Origin: Pirellulales bacterium
Lineage (GTDB): Bacteria; Planctomycetota; Planctomycetia; Pirellulales; Thermoguttaceae
Length of the DNA: 21,461 nucleotides
Reading direction: 5' to 3'
NCBI GenBank assembly: GCA_030605745.1
Contig: JAUWHT010000450.1
Location: forward strand, 1 to 21,461
The notes below the pieces were generated by a model. That model was not told where the DNA came from. It ran no database searches and saw nothing but the letters and a program-made list of their open reading frames with translations. Positions 1 through 7,570 of this stretch are shown here, in pieces. Numbering within the stretch: position 1 is the first letter of the stretch; each line of letters opens with the position of its first letter. A program made the position numbers and the translations under genes.

Positions 1-139
1 CCCGCGCAGAAATAACTTGATCAATTGGGTGGCACGCCCTGAGGAACGAAGGGCGTGTTGAGCCGGGCGCCCACGCCCTTCGCTGCGCTCAGGGACGTGC
101 CACCCTCGCTCAAACTTGTACAGGTTATTTTTGCGCGGG
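1..139. repeat. Palindromic MITE-like repeat element
   Basis: The outer ends are imperfect inverted repeats: CCCGCGCAGAAATAACTTG at the left against the reverse complement of the segment ending GCGCGGG at 139. Nested inside is a second, longer inverted repeat: GGGTGGCACG at 27-36 matches CGTGCCACCC at 96-105, and the similarity continues inward through CCCTGAG and AAGGGCGTG. The single strand could fold into one long hairpin with a loop near 58-70. It ends three bases before the stop codon of the methyltransferase. No transposase is present, so a non-autonomous element or a large repeat hairpin is inferred. It may extend left of the window. Confidence 0.6.
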
Positions 140-142
140 CCC

Positions 143-2422
143 TTATTTGGCTGAGATCACGGCCAATTCGGTTTCTTCCAGTCCCCACAACTCTGCGGCC
201 AACTGGTCGATGTGGTGCTGGATGCGCTGAAAAGGGGCGCCAGCGGCAACGGCCCGATGTGCCTGCCGGCTGCACGCGGCCAGTTCTTCGTGCCGTGGGT
301 CGTCCGGATCGAATCGCCGCAGCTTGACGAAATCGAGCATTCCCGGCGTGCCGAACCCCTTGCCACCGCAGACGCTGTGCGAGGTGACCAGGAAATTGAC
401 GATTGAGCTATTGAGCACCGCGCACACGTAGTGCGCCTCGGCCGTCGAGCCGGCCGCAATCAGCACGCACGTCTCCTGCGGGATCACCGGCCGGGTGCCG
501 AGCACCGGATCGTCGAACTGGCCGATCATGGCCGCATTGATTCGCCGGTCCATTCGCCGCCAGACTACCTTGATCGGGGCCACCGTGTAAGGGCCGACAT
601 TGTACATCGAATAAAACGCCTTACTTTCCTGGTATCGCTTGTACGCTGCGCGGGCCTTCAGCACACGGTCGAATTGTTTCAGGTAGTCGTAGGTTTTGGG
701 ATAGTCGCGCCGCATTACCGATTCGTCGATACCGGTTCGGGTTCTAACGTCTTGGGCCAAGAGAATATGGGCGGACGGAGCCGCGTGGAATCGGGCCACG
801 TCGGACCAGCGAACCAACGGGTAAAGCAGCCCCGGCTCGATCACCTGCTCGATCACGTCGATGCCGCGGGCGCCCCTTCCGGCGAGGTTTCGCACCAGCA
901 CGCCGCCGTCGGTCCTGGCGAGCACCTCGACCCAGTAAACGCCGTTGGCCCCGCCGGTGTTCGCCCCCAACCGGGCCTGATAGTCGGACGGGCCGACCAG
1001 CCGCTCCAGTTCGGCCTCTAGCCCTTCCGGCCGTAGGAACCAGGGCGAGCCGGGCCGGGCCGGCTCGATCGGCTCGGCCCGGTAAGTACGCTGGGTAAAG
1101 TTTCCATGGTCGCCGGCCGACCACTTTACATACGGCACCGGGTACTGTGTGCGGTTGCCCTTCTCGAGCACAATCGTGCTGGTCCAGTTGGCCGCATCTG
1201 GAAACGGTCTTATCGCCACCATGTCGTCCACGCGGAGCACGTTGAGCCAGTCGCCGTCCGGTCCGAGGCGGAATCGGCGGAACCCGTCGCCGGCCCCCTT
1301 TGTCTGAAACAGCGTCTGCGTGACAACCATCCCCAGGCGTCCGCGTAGTTTCAGATAGCGGTCGGCGGTGGAGTACATCATCAGCATCGAGAGGTCCTTT
1401 TTGCCGCCGCCGTGTCGCCCTTCGCTGCCCGAAAGGGAAAACAGCCCGTAACGCTCCCAGAGCGGTTTGGTTGCCCGGCGATAGTCCACCGGCAGGTTGT
1501 CCCAGGCGATCCAAGGCGGGTTGCCCACGATGTAGTCGAACTGTGAATTCAAAGAACCGGTAGACTCCGGCTTATCCAGGATCGAATCGCACAGATACAC
1601 CGGGATATCCACCTGGCCGGCCTCTGGCAGAAGTTCCCGAATGGCGATTAGGTAGTTCGCCCGGGCGGTGAGCACGGCCGACGGGTTCAAGTCGAAGCCG
1701 ACCACGTTGGCGAGAATCTTGCGACACAGCTCATCTTTGCGGGAGGCAACTCCGTCGGCTTTGTAGGAGGCGACTCCGTCGGCGACAGCACGGCAACCGG
1801 CAAGAATCCGCTCGATGGCCGCCACCAAAAACGTGCCGGAGCCGCAGGCCGGATCGAGCAGCCGCCTGGCCGGATTGCCCGGATAACCAACCTGGTCCAA
1901 CACGTGGCGGGCGAGCCAGTCGGGCGTGTAGAATTCGCCCAATTCGTGGCGCAGCCGCGCGGGGAACAATTCCTGGTAAAGCTGCCCCAACAGGTCTCTG
2001 CCTTGTGAGAGGGTATCAGGATCGTACTCCGCCACCGCTGCGGTCAGTTCGCCGACCAGCGGCTGATCGGTGCACCATGAGAACAGATCGTCGCGGAAGA
2101 AGTCCCTGCCGCGGAGTTCCCGAAACCGCCCGACCAGCAGTTTTACCAGCAGGGCGTAGTAAGTGTGCAGTGCAAACAGGATCGCGCGGGGCTTCAATGC
2201 GGCAGTCGCAAGCCCGTAGGACTCGGCCAGCCTGGCCACCGCAGCCGACGGCCCGTCTGGATCGCGGCCGCAGGCCGTGCCGAACAACGTGCTCCATTGT
2301 CCAAGCGCCGGCGGTTCGGACCGGCAAACGGCTTCGTAGAGCGTGCGGACGCCGTGCCGGGTCAGTTCGGATTTGGCGGAAAAATCCCGGGCGAGTTGCT
2401 GTGGGGAAAATGAACTACTCAT
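143..2422 (-). CDS. Class I SAM-dependent DNA methyltransferase (N6-adenine type)
   Basis: A 759-residue protein likely to transfer a methyl group from SAM to adenine in DNA. The catalytic domain carries EFYTP at about residues 163-167, the SAM-binding motif DPACGSG at 190-196, FDLNP near 243-247 and the catalytic NPPW at 301-304. This order is typical of gamma-class adenine methylases such as those in type I and type IIG systems. Residues 1-150 are helical and the C-terminal 350 residues are probably the target-recognition region. I see no nuclease motif in it and no endonuclease or specificity gene nearby, so it may be an orphan or a partner lying outside the window. Residues 214-229 are a tandem duplication encoded by a 24-bp repeat. 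The ATG at 2422 was preferred; a TTG at 2431 adds three residues. Family assignment is firm, system type is not. Confidence 0.85.
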   Translation of the reverse strand: MSSSFSPQQLARDFSAKSELTRHGVRTLYEAVCRSEPPALGQWSTLFGTACGRDPDGPSAAVARLAESYGLATAALKPRAILFALHTYYALLVKLLVGRFRELRGRDFFRDDLFSWCTDQPLVGELTAAVAEYDPDTLSQGRDLLGQLYQELFPARLRHELGEFYTPDWLARHVLDQVGYPGNPARRLLDPACGSGTFLVAAIERILAGCRAVADGVASYKADGVASRKDELCRKILANVVGFDLNPSAVLTARANYLIAIRELLPEAGQVDIPVYLCDSILDKPESTGSLNSQFDYIVGNPPWIAWDNLPVDYRRATKPLWERYGLFSLSGSEGRHGGGKKDLSMLMMYSTADRYLKLRGRLGMVVTQTLFQTKGAGDGFRRFRLGPDGDWLNVLRVDDMVAIRPFPDAANWTSTIVLEKGNRTQYPVPYVKWSAGDHGNFTQRTYRAEPIEPARPGSPWFLRPEGLEAELERLVGPSDYQARLGANTGGANGVYWVEVLARTDGGVLVRNLAGRGARGIDVIEQVIEPGLLYPLVRWSDVARFHAAPSAHILLAQDVRTRTGIDESVMRRDYPKTYDYLKQFDRVLKARAAYKRYQESKAFYSMYNVGPYTVAPIKVVWRRMDRRINAAMIGQFDDPVLGTRPVIPQETCVLIAAGSTAEAHYVCAVLNSSIVNFLVTSHSVCGGKGFGTPGMLDFVKLRRFDPDDPRHEELAACSRQAHRAVAAGAPFQRIQHHIDQLAAELWGLEETELAVISAK
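1735..1782 (-). repeat. 24-bp tandem repeat inside the methyltransferase
   Basis: Two 24-bp units (1735-1758 and 1759-1782) differ at four positions. On the plus strand each contains a GGAGGC(A/G)ACTCCGTCGG core in which GGAG and CTCC can pair. Because 24 is a multiple of three, the reading frame stays open and the units encode ADGVASYK and ADGVASRK. The insert lies between motif I and FDLNP of the methyltransferase. Confidence 0.8.
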
Positions 2423-2444
2423 GATGGCCAATTGTCGATCTCAT

Positions 2445-2550
2445 AAAGCCGCGACCGTTGGTCGCGCCGTGTGAATCATTGTGTAACATGAAACATCGCG
2501 ACCGCCGGTCGCGGCTTTTTGGTGCCGGCGCGACCACCGGTCGCGGCTTT
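2445..2550. repeat. Three REP-like palindromes
   Basis: Three copies of a palindrome with core CGCGACCGNNGGTCGCG, each bordered by AAAGC, lie at 2445-2466 (plus orientation), 2497-2518 and 2529-2550 (both inverted). The two central bases vary (TT, GC, GT) while the arms are intact. They fill the gap between the radical SAM gene and the methyltransferase. The third copy supplies the last two bases of the radical SAM stop codon. The T-tract after the second copy is on the wrong side to serve as an intrinsic terminator for the minus-strand genes. Confidence 0.8.
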
Positions 2551-3874
2551 ATGACCATACGCCGGCGATCTTTGTGCCGCAGTTCTTGCATTTGCCGTCT
2601 TCCAGATTGACACTGAGCACGCTGTAAATGTTCCGCTCGATGACCGGTTTATGGCAGCCGGGGCAGAAGGTGGTCTCCGCGTCGTCCACCTCGCGGCAGT
2701 TGCCCACGTAGACGTAGTGCAGCCCGACCTCCCGGGCGATCGACCGGGCCTCGATGAGCACCTCGACCGGCGTGGGAGGCAGATGCGTTAGCTTGTGGGC
2801 CGCATGGAAACGCGAGAAGTGCAGCGGGTAGTCGGGGCCCAGGTTCTCCAGCAGCCACTGGCACATTCGGCGGATCATCGGCGGCTTGTCGGTATAGGTG
2901 GGCACGACCAGGTTGGTCACCTCGAACCACACCCCCTCCCGCTTGAGCGTCTTGAGCGTGGCCAGGATCGGCTCGAGCTTGCCGGAGTTCAACTTCTGAT
3001 AGATGCCGTCGTCGAAGCCCTTCAGGTCGACGTTTGCCGCATCGAGCACCCGGCATAGTTCCACCAGCGGTTCTTGCTGGATGTAGCCGCAGGTGACCCA
3101 GACGTTCTTGATGTTTTTCGCTCGGGCCGCGGCAGCCGTATCGACCATGTACTCGAACCAGGCCGTTGGTTCAGAGTACGTGTAAGCGATCGAAGGGCAA
3201 TCGAAATACTCGGCCAACGCGACCACGTCCTCGGGAAACATGCTCATCCGGTCGGTGTCGCTGCGCGAGACCAAGTGCAGACGCCGGGGGCTGAGCCGCA
3301 GCGGATCGCCCCGAGGGTCCTTCGTCTCTTCCGGCTTGCGCTGCGAGATGTCCCAATTCTGGCAATTCAGGCAGCGGAAGCCGCAGCCGGAAGCGGCAAT
3401 CGAGAAAACGCCCGACTCGGGAATGAAATGGAACAGCGGCTTCTTCTCGATCGGGTCGACGTGAAACGTACACGGATTGCCGTAGGTCATCGTGTACAGC
3501 GTGCCGTCCTTGTAGACCTTGTTCCGGCAGCGGCCGCGGTCCTCGGGCTCGAGCAGGCACTCGTTCGGGCAGAGCTTGCACTGGACGTTCTGTCCCAGCT
3601 TCAGGTAGTGCCTGGCTTCTTTGACCCAGCCCCGCTTCTGCCACAGTTCCCAGAGCCTTCCCTTGGGGGCGTCGTTCTTGAACACGGCGGCGGCGGTAGC
3701 CGACCGTGTCCGGCTGGTGAGGTAGTACACCGCCGCACCGCCACACCCCAGGCACGCCAGCGAAGAGAGGCCGTACTTGAGCACCCGCCGCCGCGAGGTC
3801 AGCCCGGGCGCCGCGAGTGGTCCATCATCGAGTGCCTCTCGATTGTTCACTTGCGAGTCTTGGTCTTGATCCAT
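2549..3874 (-). CDS. amrS: AmmeMemoRadiSam system radical SAM enzyme with Tat-like N-terminus
   Basis: A 441-residue radical SAM enzyme. The 4Fe-4S/SAM motif is CGFRCLNC (Cys144, Cys148, Cys151). Before it is an extra cysteine group (Cys79, 82, 86, 96) in the CKLCPNEC context of pyruvate-formate-lyase-activase-like enzymes, and the C-terminus is a four-cysteine zinc-ribbon-like tail (CPGC and CKNC). Substrate unknown. The N-terminus has SRRRVLK at about residues 27-33 followed by a hydrophobic stretch of about 18 residues, resembling a twin-arginine signal or a membrane anchor. The ATG at 3874 is chosen because GAGGAG at 3881-3886 lies six bases upstream; an ATG at 3880 directly abuts that site. 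The gene overlaps the end of the small membrane gene upstream by 28 bp, so the two are probably translationally coupled. Confidence 0.88.
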   Translation of the reverse strand: MDQDQDSQVNNREALDDGPLAAPGLTSRRRVLKYGLSSLACLGCGGAAVYYLTSRTRSATAAAVFKNDAPKGRLWELWQKRGWVKEARHYLKLGQNVQCKLCPNECLLEPEDRGRCRNKVYKDGTLYTMTYGNPCTFHVDPIEKKPLFHFIPESGVFSIAASGCGFRCLNCQNWDISQRKPEETKDPRGDPLRLSPRRLHLVSRSDTDRMSMFPEDVVALAEYFDCPSIAYTYSEPTAWFEYMVDTAAAARAKNIKNVWVTCGYIQQEPLVELCRVLDAANVDLKGFDDGIYQKLNSGKLEPILATLKTLKREGVWFEVTNLVVPTYTDKPPMIRRMCQWLLENLGPDYPLHFSRFHAAHKLTHLPPTPVEVLIEARSIAREVGLHYVYVGNCREVDDAETTFCPGCHKPVIERNIYSVLSVNLEDGKCKNCGTKIAGVWS

Positions 3875-4116
3875 CCCCATCTCCTCAGCGCGAAGTAGAT
3901 GGTGATCGAAGCGTGCACCACGAACACGGCCACCAACGGCCAGTCGAATATCTGGTGGATGACAAGCGCCGTCTGCAAATCGATCAGCCCGCCGAAGCCG
4001 AGTTTGCCGCACAGCGCAAAACCCGTACTAAGATATACTATCATCAAGACCAGCAGCACCCAACCACTAATCCGGGCCGTCTTGATCAGGTAGTAGTGGA
4101 TGTTCTTCCCGGCCAT
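3847..4116 (-). CDS. Small cytochrome-b-like membrane protein
   Basis: An 89-residue protein with two predicted membrane segments, about residues 16-35 and 46-77. The second holds His54 and His68, fourteen residues apart, which is the spacing of haem-ligating histidines within one helix of b-type cytochromes. A third histidine, His7, lies near the N-terminus. The lysine/arginine-rich ends (RRWGWIKTKTRK) suggest a cytoplasmic C-terminus. It resembles short DUF4405-type or cytochrome b561-like proteins, but haem binding is inferred only from histidine spacing. GGAG sits eight bases before the ATG. Its 28-bp overlap with the radical SAM gene suggests that the two proteins work together, perhaps with this one passing electrons. 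Confidence 0.7.
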   Translation of the reverse strand: MAGKNIHYYLIKTARISGWVLLVLMIVYLSTGFALCGKLGFGGLIDLQTALVIHQIFDWPLVAVFVVHASITIYFALRRWGWIKTKTRK

Positions 4117-4167
4117 GATTCTGGCTCCAATCGGAACTGCATGATTCGGGACGGTTGTTTCGTTTAG

Positions 4168-4185
4168 CCCCGGCGTCTACGCCGG
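4168..4185. repeat. Short GC-rich palindrome
   Basis: CCCGGCGTCTACGCCGGG is a perfect 7-bp inverted repeat around a four-base loop. It lies between the divergent membrane gene and HicB relic. It could be a dispersed REP-like unit; no T-tract follows it. Confidence 0.5.
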
Positions 4186-4209
4186 GAAATCTCGGAAGTT
4201 GCAGTGGAC

Positions 4210-4238
4210 TTGACAGCCGCTTCGACCACCATCAAAAT
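4210..4238 (+). promoter_or_regulatory. Candidate sigma-70 promoter before the HicB relic
   Basis: A perfect TTGACA at 4210-4215 is followed after 17 bases by CAAAAT at 4233-4238. The predicted start lies about 35 bases before the ATG at 4281. Confidence 0.45.
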
Positions 4239-4280
4239 ATCAGGTATTGAGGTTCTTGTCGATGTATGGAGGAGATAGAA

Positions 4281-4409
4281 ATGGCAAAACAATTTAAAAT
4301 CATCGTCGAGAAACACCCTGACGGGTACGTAGCCTATCCGCTCGGCCTGAAAGGGATAGTTGTTGCCGAAGCATCATCAACCGACGGGCCCGTTCGACGC
4401 GGGACTTGA
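4281..4409 (+). pseudogene. Truncated HicB-like antitoxin relic
   Basis: A 42-codon reading frame starts after a strong ribosome site (GGAGGAGA at 4268-4275). Its first 30 residues (MAKQFKIIVEKHPDGYVAYP, then LGLKGIVVAE) match the N-terminal strand-turn-strand of HicB-family antitoxins. After that the sequence departs from the family and stops at 4409, whereas intact members run to about 70 residues or more. No HicA-like toxin is seen next to it. It is read as a decayed gene, although the N-terminal domain could still be translated. Confidence 0.55.
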
Positions 4410-4434
4410 CAGAGAAGCAGCGTGAGGATAGGAT
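4406..4434 (+). promoter_or_regulatory. Candidate promoter of the TumE-type module
   Basis: TTGACA at 4406-4411 and TAGGAT at 4429-4434 are separated by 17 bases. The hexamers lie about 50 bases upstream of the first gene of the module. The -35 box overlaps the stop codon of the HicB relic. Confidence 0.45.
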
Positions 4435-4484
4435 TTTCTTAGGAGTAGTTTAGCACACGGGGGGGCCTCTTGGGAGTTGGACCT

Positions 4485-4694
4485 ATGACGGAACTGCTGA
4501 GCGAGGCTTTTCAGAAAGCATCGCGGCTACCAGACAGCCTGCAAGACGACCTTGCACAAGAACTGCTGGACGAAATAGCGTGGGAGAGCCGCTGGGACAA
4601 AACCTTGGCCGAATCGCAGGACAAGGTGGATCGACTTGCGCAGAAGGCTATCGAAGAGTACAAAGCCGGCAGAACGAAGGAAAAAGAAAGATGA
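4485..4694 (+). CDS. Small antitoxin-like protein
   Basis: A 69-residue, highly charged, mostly helical protein (MTELLSEAFQKASRLPDSLQ start, KAGRTKEKER end). The pattern of an N-terminal LPDSLQDDLAQELLDE helix and a C-terminal EEYKAGRT segment resembles small addiction-module antitoxins. No named family is claimed. The ATG at 4485 is preferred, with GGGAG about eight bases upstream, over a TTG at 4470. Its stop codon overlaps the next start by four bases (ATGA), so it is co-translated with the next gene. Confidence 0.6.
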   Translation: MTELLSEAFQKASRLPDSLQDDLAQELLDEIAWESRWDKTLAESQDKVDRLAQKAIEEYKAGRTKEKER

Positions 4695-4960
4695 AAATTC
4701 ACGAATTGATTGTCGAGATGAAGCTGCTTGAGCGCCGTTTGACTCTCTATGAAGAGAAGTATGGTGTTCTTAGCGAAGACTTCTACGCGGCACTAATGGC
4801 AGGTGAGTTGGAACACTACGATGCTTTCGATGAGACCCGCGCCGATTTCAGCCGGTGGAAGGGGATTTATGAGACATGGCTGCGGCGGAAAGAAGCCTAC
4901 ACCGAGCAAATCCAGCAGCATGAACTGGCTGAAGCCCTGCGTGTTCAGCCTACCTATTGA
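4691..4960 (+). CDS. Small helical protein, probable antitoxin partner of the TumE-like gene
   Basis: An 89-residue protein beginning MKIHELIVEMKLLERRLTLY. It is heptad-like and charged, with an EEKYGVLSEDFYAALMAGEL segment that resembles short proteins found before DUF6516 toxins. The start at 4691 is fixed by the ATGA overlap with the preceding gene. The stop at 4960 lies two bases before the ATG of the following gene. An antitoxin or chaperone role is inferred from gene order and size only. Confidence 0.6.
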   Translation: MKIHELIVEMKLLERRLTLYEEKYGVLSEDFYAALMAGELEHYDAFDETRADFSRWKGIYETWLRRKEAYTEQIQQHELAEALRVQPTY

Positions 4961-4962
4961 AG

Positions 4963-5382
4963 ATGACCGAAAATCCCCTCGGGTCGCTGACTAACTACAG
5001 CCGTTTTGTGGCCGAGTTGCTGCATCGTCCGATTGTAGAACGTTCCACAGTGGCGGTCTGGTCTGACAGTCCGTGCACAGGTATTGCTGAGGGAGAGGTG
5101 TTCTTCGCAAACGGCATTCGACTGCGGCTGAGAGAAGAACTGGATTTCGACGCAGGTTTGATCACGTCGTATGGTTACGAAGTCTATCGGGGCACAGAAC
5201 GATTGTATTGGTACGATGACTTTCCGCATCCGAAGGATACGGATTTGGCCTCGACATTCCCGCATCACAAGCATCTACCCCCCGACATCAAACACCACCG
5301 CATTCCTGCGTCGGAGATGGGTTTCACTCAACCGAATGTTCCCATGCTCATTCGAGAGATTGAAGAACTCCCAAAGGCTTGA
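4963..5382 (+). CDS. TumE/DUF6516-family toxin-like protein
   Basis: A 139-residue protein that matches the DUF6516 (TumE toxin) pattern: a central beta-rich YGYEVYRGTERLYWYDDFPH followed by TFPHHKH and a C-terminal helix. In this family the histidine-rich TFPHHKH turn is the most conserved part. It is the last gene of a three-gene module with minimal spacing, and it ends 16 bp from the convergent spermidine-synthase-like gene. A TTG at 4957, overlapping the previous stop, is an alternative start. That the protein is an RNA-targeting toxin is taken from the family and was not seen directly. Confidence 0.68.
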   Translation: MTENPLGSLTNYSRFVAELLHRPIVERSTVAVWSDSPCTGIAEGEVFFANGIRLRLREELDFDAGLITSYGYEVYRGTERLYWYDDFPHPKDTDLASTFPHHKHLPPDIKHHRIPASEMGFTQPNVPMLIREIEELPKA

Positions 5383-5398
5383 GCAACAGCCTGGATTC

Positions 5399-7570
5399 CT
5401 ATGAACGGTCACCGCGTGACGTTACCAGAATCACCAGGCCGCTTGCGACGTTCAACCCGGCGGCCAGTAGGCAGACGGCCGGCATGCCCATCGTGGGGAT
5501 AAGCAGGGTGCTGACCAGTAGGGCGCCCAGGGCGGCGCCGATGTAGTCGGCCGTGTAGAGTCGGGCGGCGGTGGAGGTGACTGCTTGGAAATCGGCCTTG
5601 CCGGCCAACGGAAACTCCAGCCCGACGAGCACGGCCAACAGCATGGCCAACAGCGGGATGACCACCTGCGAGGCTACTGCTGCGGGCGTTCCGCCCAGGT
5701 GGCCCAGGGCGATCAGCACCAGCGGCATACATGCGGCGTACCCGGCGATGGCCAACTCCAGCCGGACCAGGTCCTTGCGGCTTCGCCGCGGCAGCATCCG
5801 GTTCATTGTAAACGAGCCGATCCCAAGGCCCAACATGAACATGGTCACGATCAGACCGACCTGGTGGTAGACGCAGCCGTAAAGGATCTGAAACCCCACC
5901 AGCAGCACCACTTCCAGTGCCGAGGCGGCGAAGCCGGTGGTGAAGATTGCCAACGGCACCGGCCGGATCCGCAGTAGATAAATCACTAGCAACAGCAGCA
6001 GGCCGCCTTCCAACAGCCCGAAGCGGACCTTGAACTGGCTGATCCAGTAGCGCAGGTTGTAGTAGTACAGCACGGGGCTGAAGTCTTTGTTCACCGCCGC
6101 GTGCTCGGAGAGTGCCCGGCGGATGTCAGCCAGCCGGTCGGGCGTGAGCATGGCGCGGAGGTAATCGCGGCCGACCAGTTGGGTTTTGATGCCTGCCTGC
6201 TCAAGCCGCTCGGCTACCTCGGCAGTGAGTTCTCCGTCGGAGGCCAGGAAGAAGATACGTCCGCCGGGAATGATTAACACGTTGCGGTAGACCTGTTTGA
6301 GCGTCCGATCGGTCGAGGCGATCAGTCGGGCCAGCTCCTTGCTCAGATAGTTTTCGTAGTGTCCCAGCGAAATGCAGAGCACCCCGCCGGGTGTGAGCAC
6401 GCGGTGGACCTCGTTGAAGAACTCGCGGGTATAGAAGCGGTTGAGCTGCGAGGTGGAAGGGTCGGGCACGTCGACAATCACCACGCCGTAGCGACGCAGC
6501 GTCTGCTTGACAAATAGCCGGCCGTCGGTGTTGATCACGTGGATTCGTGGGTCGGCGAGGCTCTCGGGCACGTATTGCCGGGCTACCTTGAGGATCAGCG
6601 GATCCAACTCGACGTAATCCACCGCGTCGACGCCGTATTTGAGTATCTCGCGGGCGGTGCCCGAGACGCCGCCGGCGATCAGCAACACCCGCCGGGCGTC
6701 GCCGCGCTGTGCCATCGCGTAATGGACCGTTTCTTCGACCTGCTCGACGTTATGCGTAGAGAACAGCGGCACGCCGTTGAGGATGAAGTTGTACTGCCCG
6801 GCCGATTCTGTGACCACCAGGCTGCCATAGGGTGAGTTGCCGTTGTAGACAACTCGCCTGCCGACGTACTGGATTTCTCTGGACAGTGTGTCCAGGTCGC
6901 AGGTCATGATCAATCCCGCCAGCCCCACCGTAAGGGCCGCCGCGCAGCCGAACAAGATCGGTTTTCTGAACAGCAGGGCCACCAGGCCGGCAAACAGCAG
7001 GTTGAGAAATGCCGGGAAATAGAGGATACCGAAATGGTTGAACAGGTAGATCAGCACAAAGCTGAACAGCATCCCGCCCAGCACGTCGCCGATGTTGTCG
7101 AGAAAGTACACCTGGCCGATGCTCGATGCGTCTTTTCTCTGGGCCAGCAGCAGACACGCCAGGGTCAGCAGGTACCCGGCAATCAGGCAATAGGGCGCCA
7201 GCAGCACGAAGCAGCTTATGACCGTTTCGGTCACGCCCACGGTCGCACCGCGGAGGAACACAACGTTCCGCAGGGTCCGCAGCAGGAACACGTCGGCAAT
7301 CGGCAGCACGGCGATGAGTATCTGTGCTGCGACCAGCAGGGCCATCGGCCTTTTCAGCCGGGAGGCCGTTCTGCCAAGCGCCGAGCCGATCCCGGTCAGC
7401 AGCAGCCAGTTACCCAGCACGACCCCAAAGACCAACTCGTTGCCGGAGAAGACCGTGAGCAGCTCGCGCATCAGCGTAAGCTGGGTAATCAACGCCGAGA
7501 CGCCCAAACAGCAAACGGCGAGAAACAATACCCACCGTTCAATCTTCAATTTGCAATTTTCAATTCTCAA
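5399..7570 (-). CDS. Polytopic membrane protein with spermidine-synthase-like domain
   Basis: A 723-residue protein: an N-terminal block of about six to seven membrane segments (residues 13-235), a soluble Rossmann domain (about 240-500) and a second membrane block (about 515-715). The soluble part has the polyamine-synthase layout: LLIAGGVSGTAREILKYG, an acidic VELDP loop, NTDGR and VIVDVPDPSTSQLNRFYT. The usual GGGDGG motif is degenerate (GGVSGT), so true aminopropyltransferase activity is uncertain. The gene lies four bases after the MEMO/AMMECR1 lipoprotein gene and was probably co-transcribed with it. Its start is a TTG at 7570, with a second in-frame TTG at 7549. Both lie in a heptamer array and no ATG is available, so the first ten or so residues are repeat-derived. 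Confidence 0.82.
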   Translation of the reverse strand: MRIENCKLKIERWVLFLAVCCLGVSALITQLTLMRELLTVFSGNELVFGVVLGNWLLLTGIGSALGRTASRLKRPMALLVAAQILIAVLPIADVFLLRTLRNVVFLRGATVGVTETVISCFVLLAPYCLIAGYLLTLACLLLAQRKDASSIGQVYFLDNIGDVLGGMLFSFVLIYLFNHFGILYFPAFLNLLFAGLVALLFRKPILFGCAAALTVGLAGLIMTCDLDTLSREIQYVGRRVVYNGNSPYGSLVVTESAGQYNFILNGVPLFSTHNVEQVEETVHYAMAQRGDARRVLLIAGGVSGTAREILKYGVDAVDYVELDPLILKVARQYVPESLADPRIHVINTDGRLFVKQTLRRYGVVIVDVPDPSTSQLNRFYTREFFNEVHRVLTPGGVLCISLGHYENYLSKELARLIASTDRTLKQVYRNVLIIPGGRIFFLASDGELTAEVAERLEQAGIKTQLVGRDYLRAMLTPDRLADIRRALSEHAAVNKDFSPVLYYYNLRYWISQFKVRFGLLEGGLLLLLVIYLLRIRPVPLAIFTTGFAASALEVVLLVGFQILYGCVYHQVGLIVTMFMLGLGIGSFTMNRMLPRRSRKDLVRLELAIAGYAACMPLVLIALGHLGGTPAAVASQVVIPLLAMLLAVLVGLEFPLAGKADFQAVTSTAARLYTADYIGAALGALLVSTLLIPTMGMPAVCLLAAGLNVASGLVILVTSRGDRS

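Noticed and set aside
2497..2520. Intrinsic terminator for the radical SAM gene
   Set aside because: The T-tract follows the palindrome on the plus strand, whereas the genes on both sides are on the minus strand.
4281..4434. HicB relic as a selenoprotein with read-through at its TGA
   Set aside because: The frame after the TGA continues only about ten codons and does not resemble HicB, and no hairpin typical of a bacterial SECIS was seen right after it.
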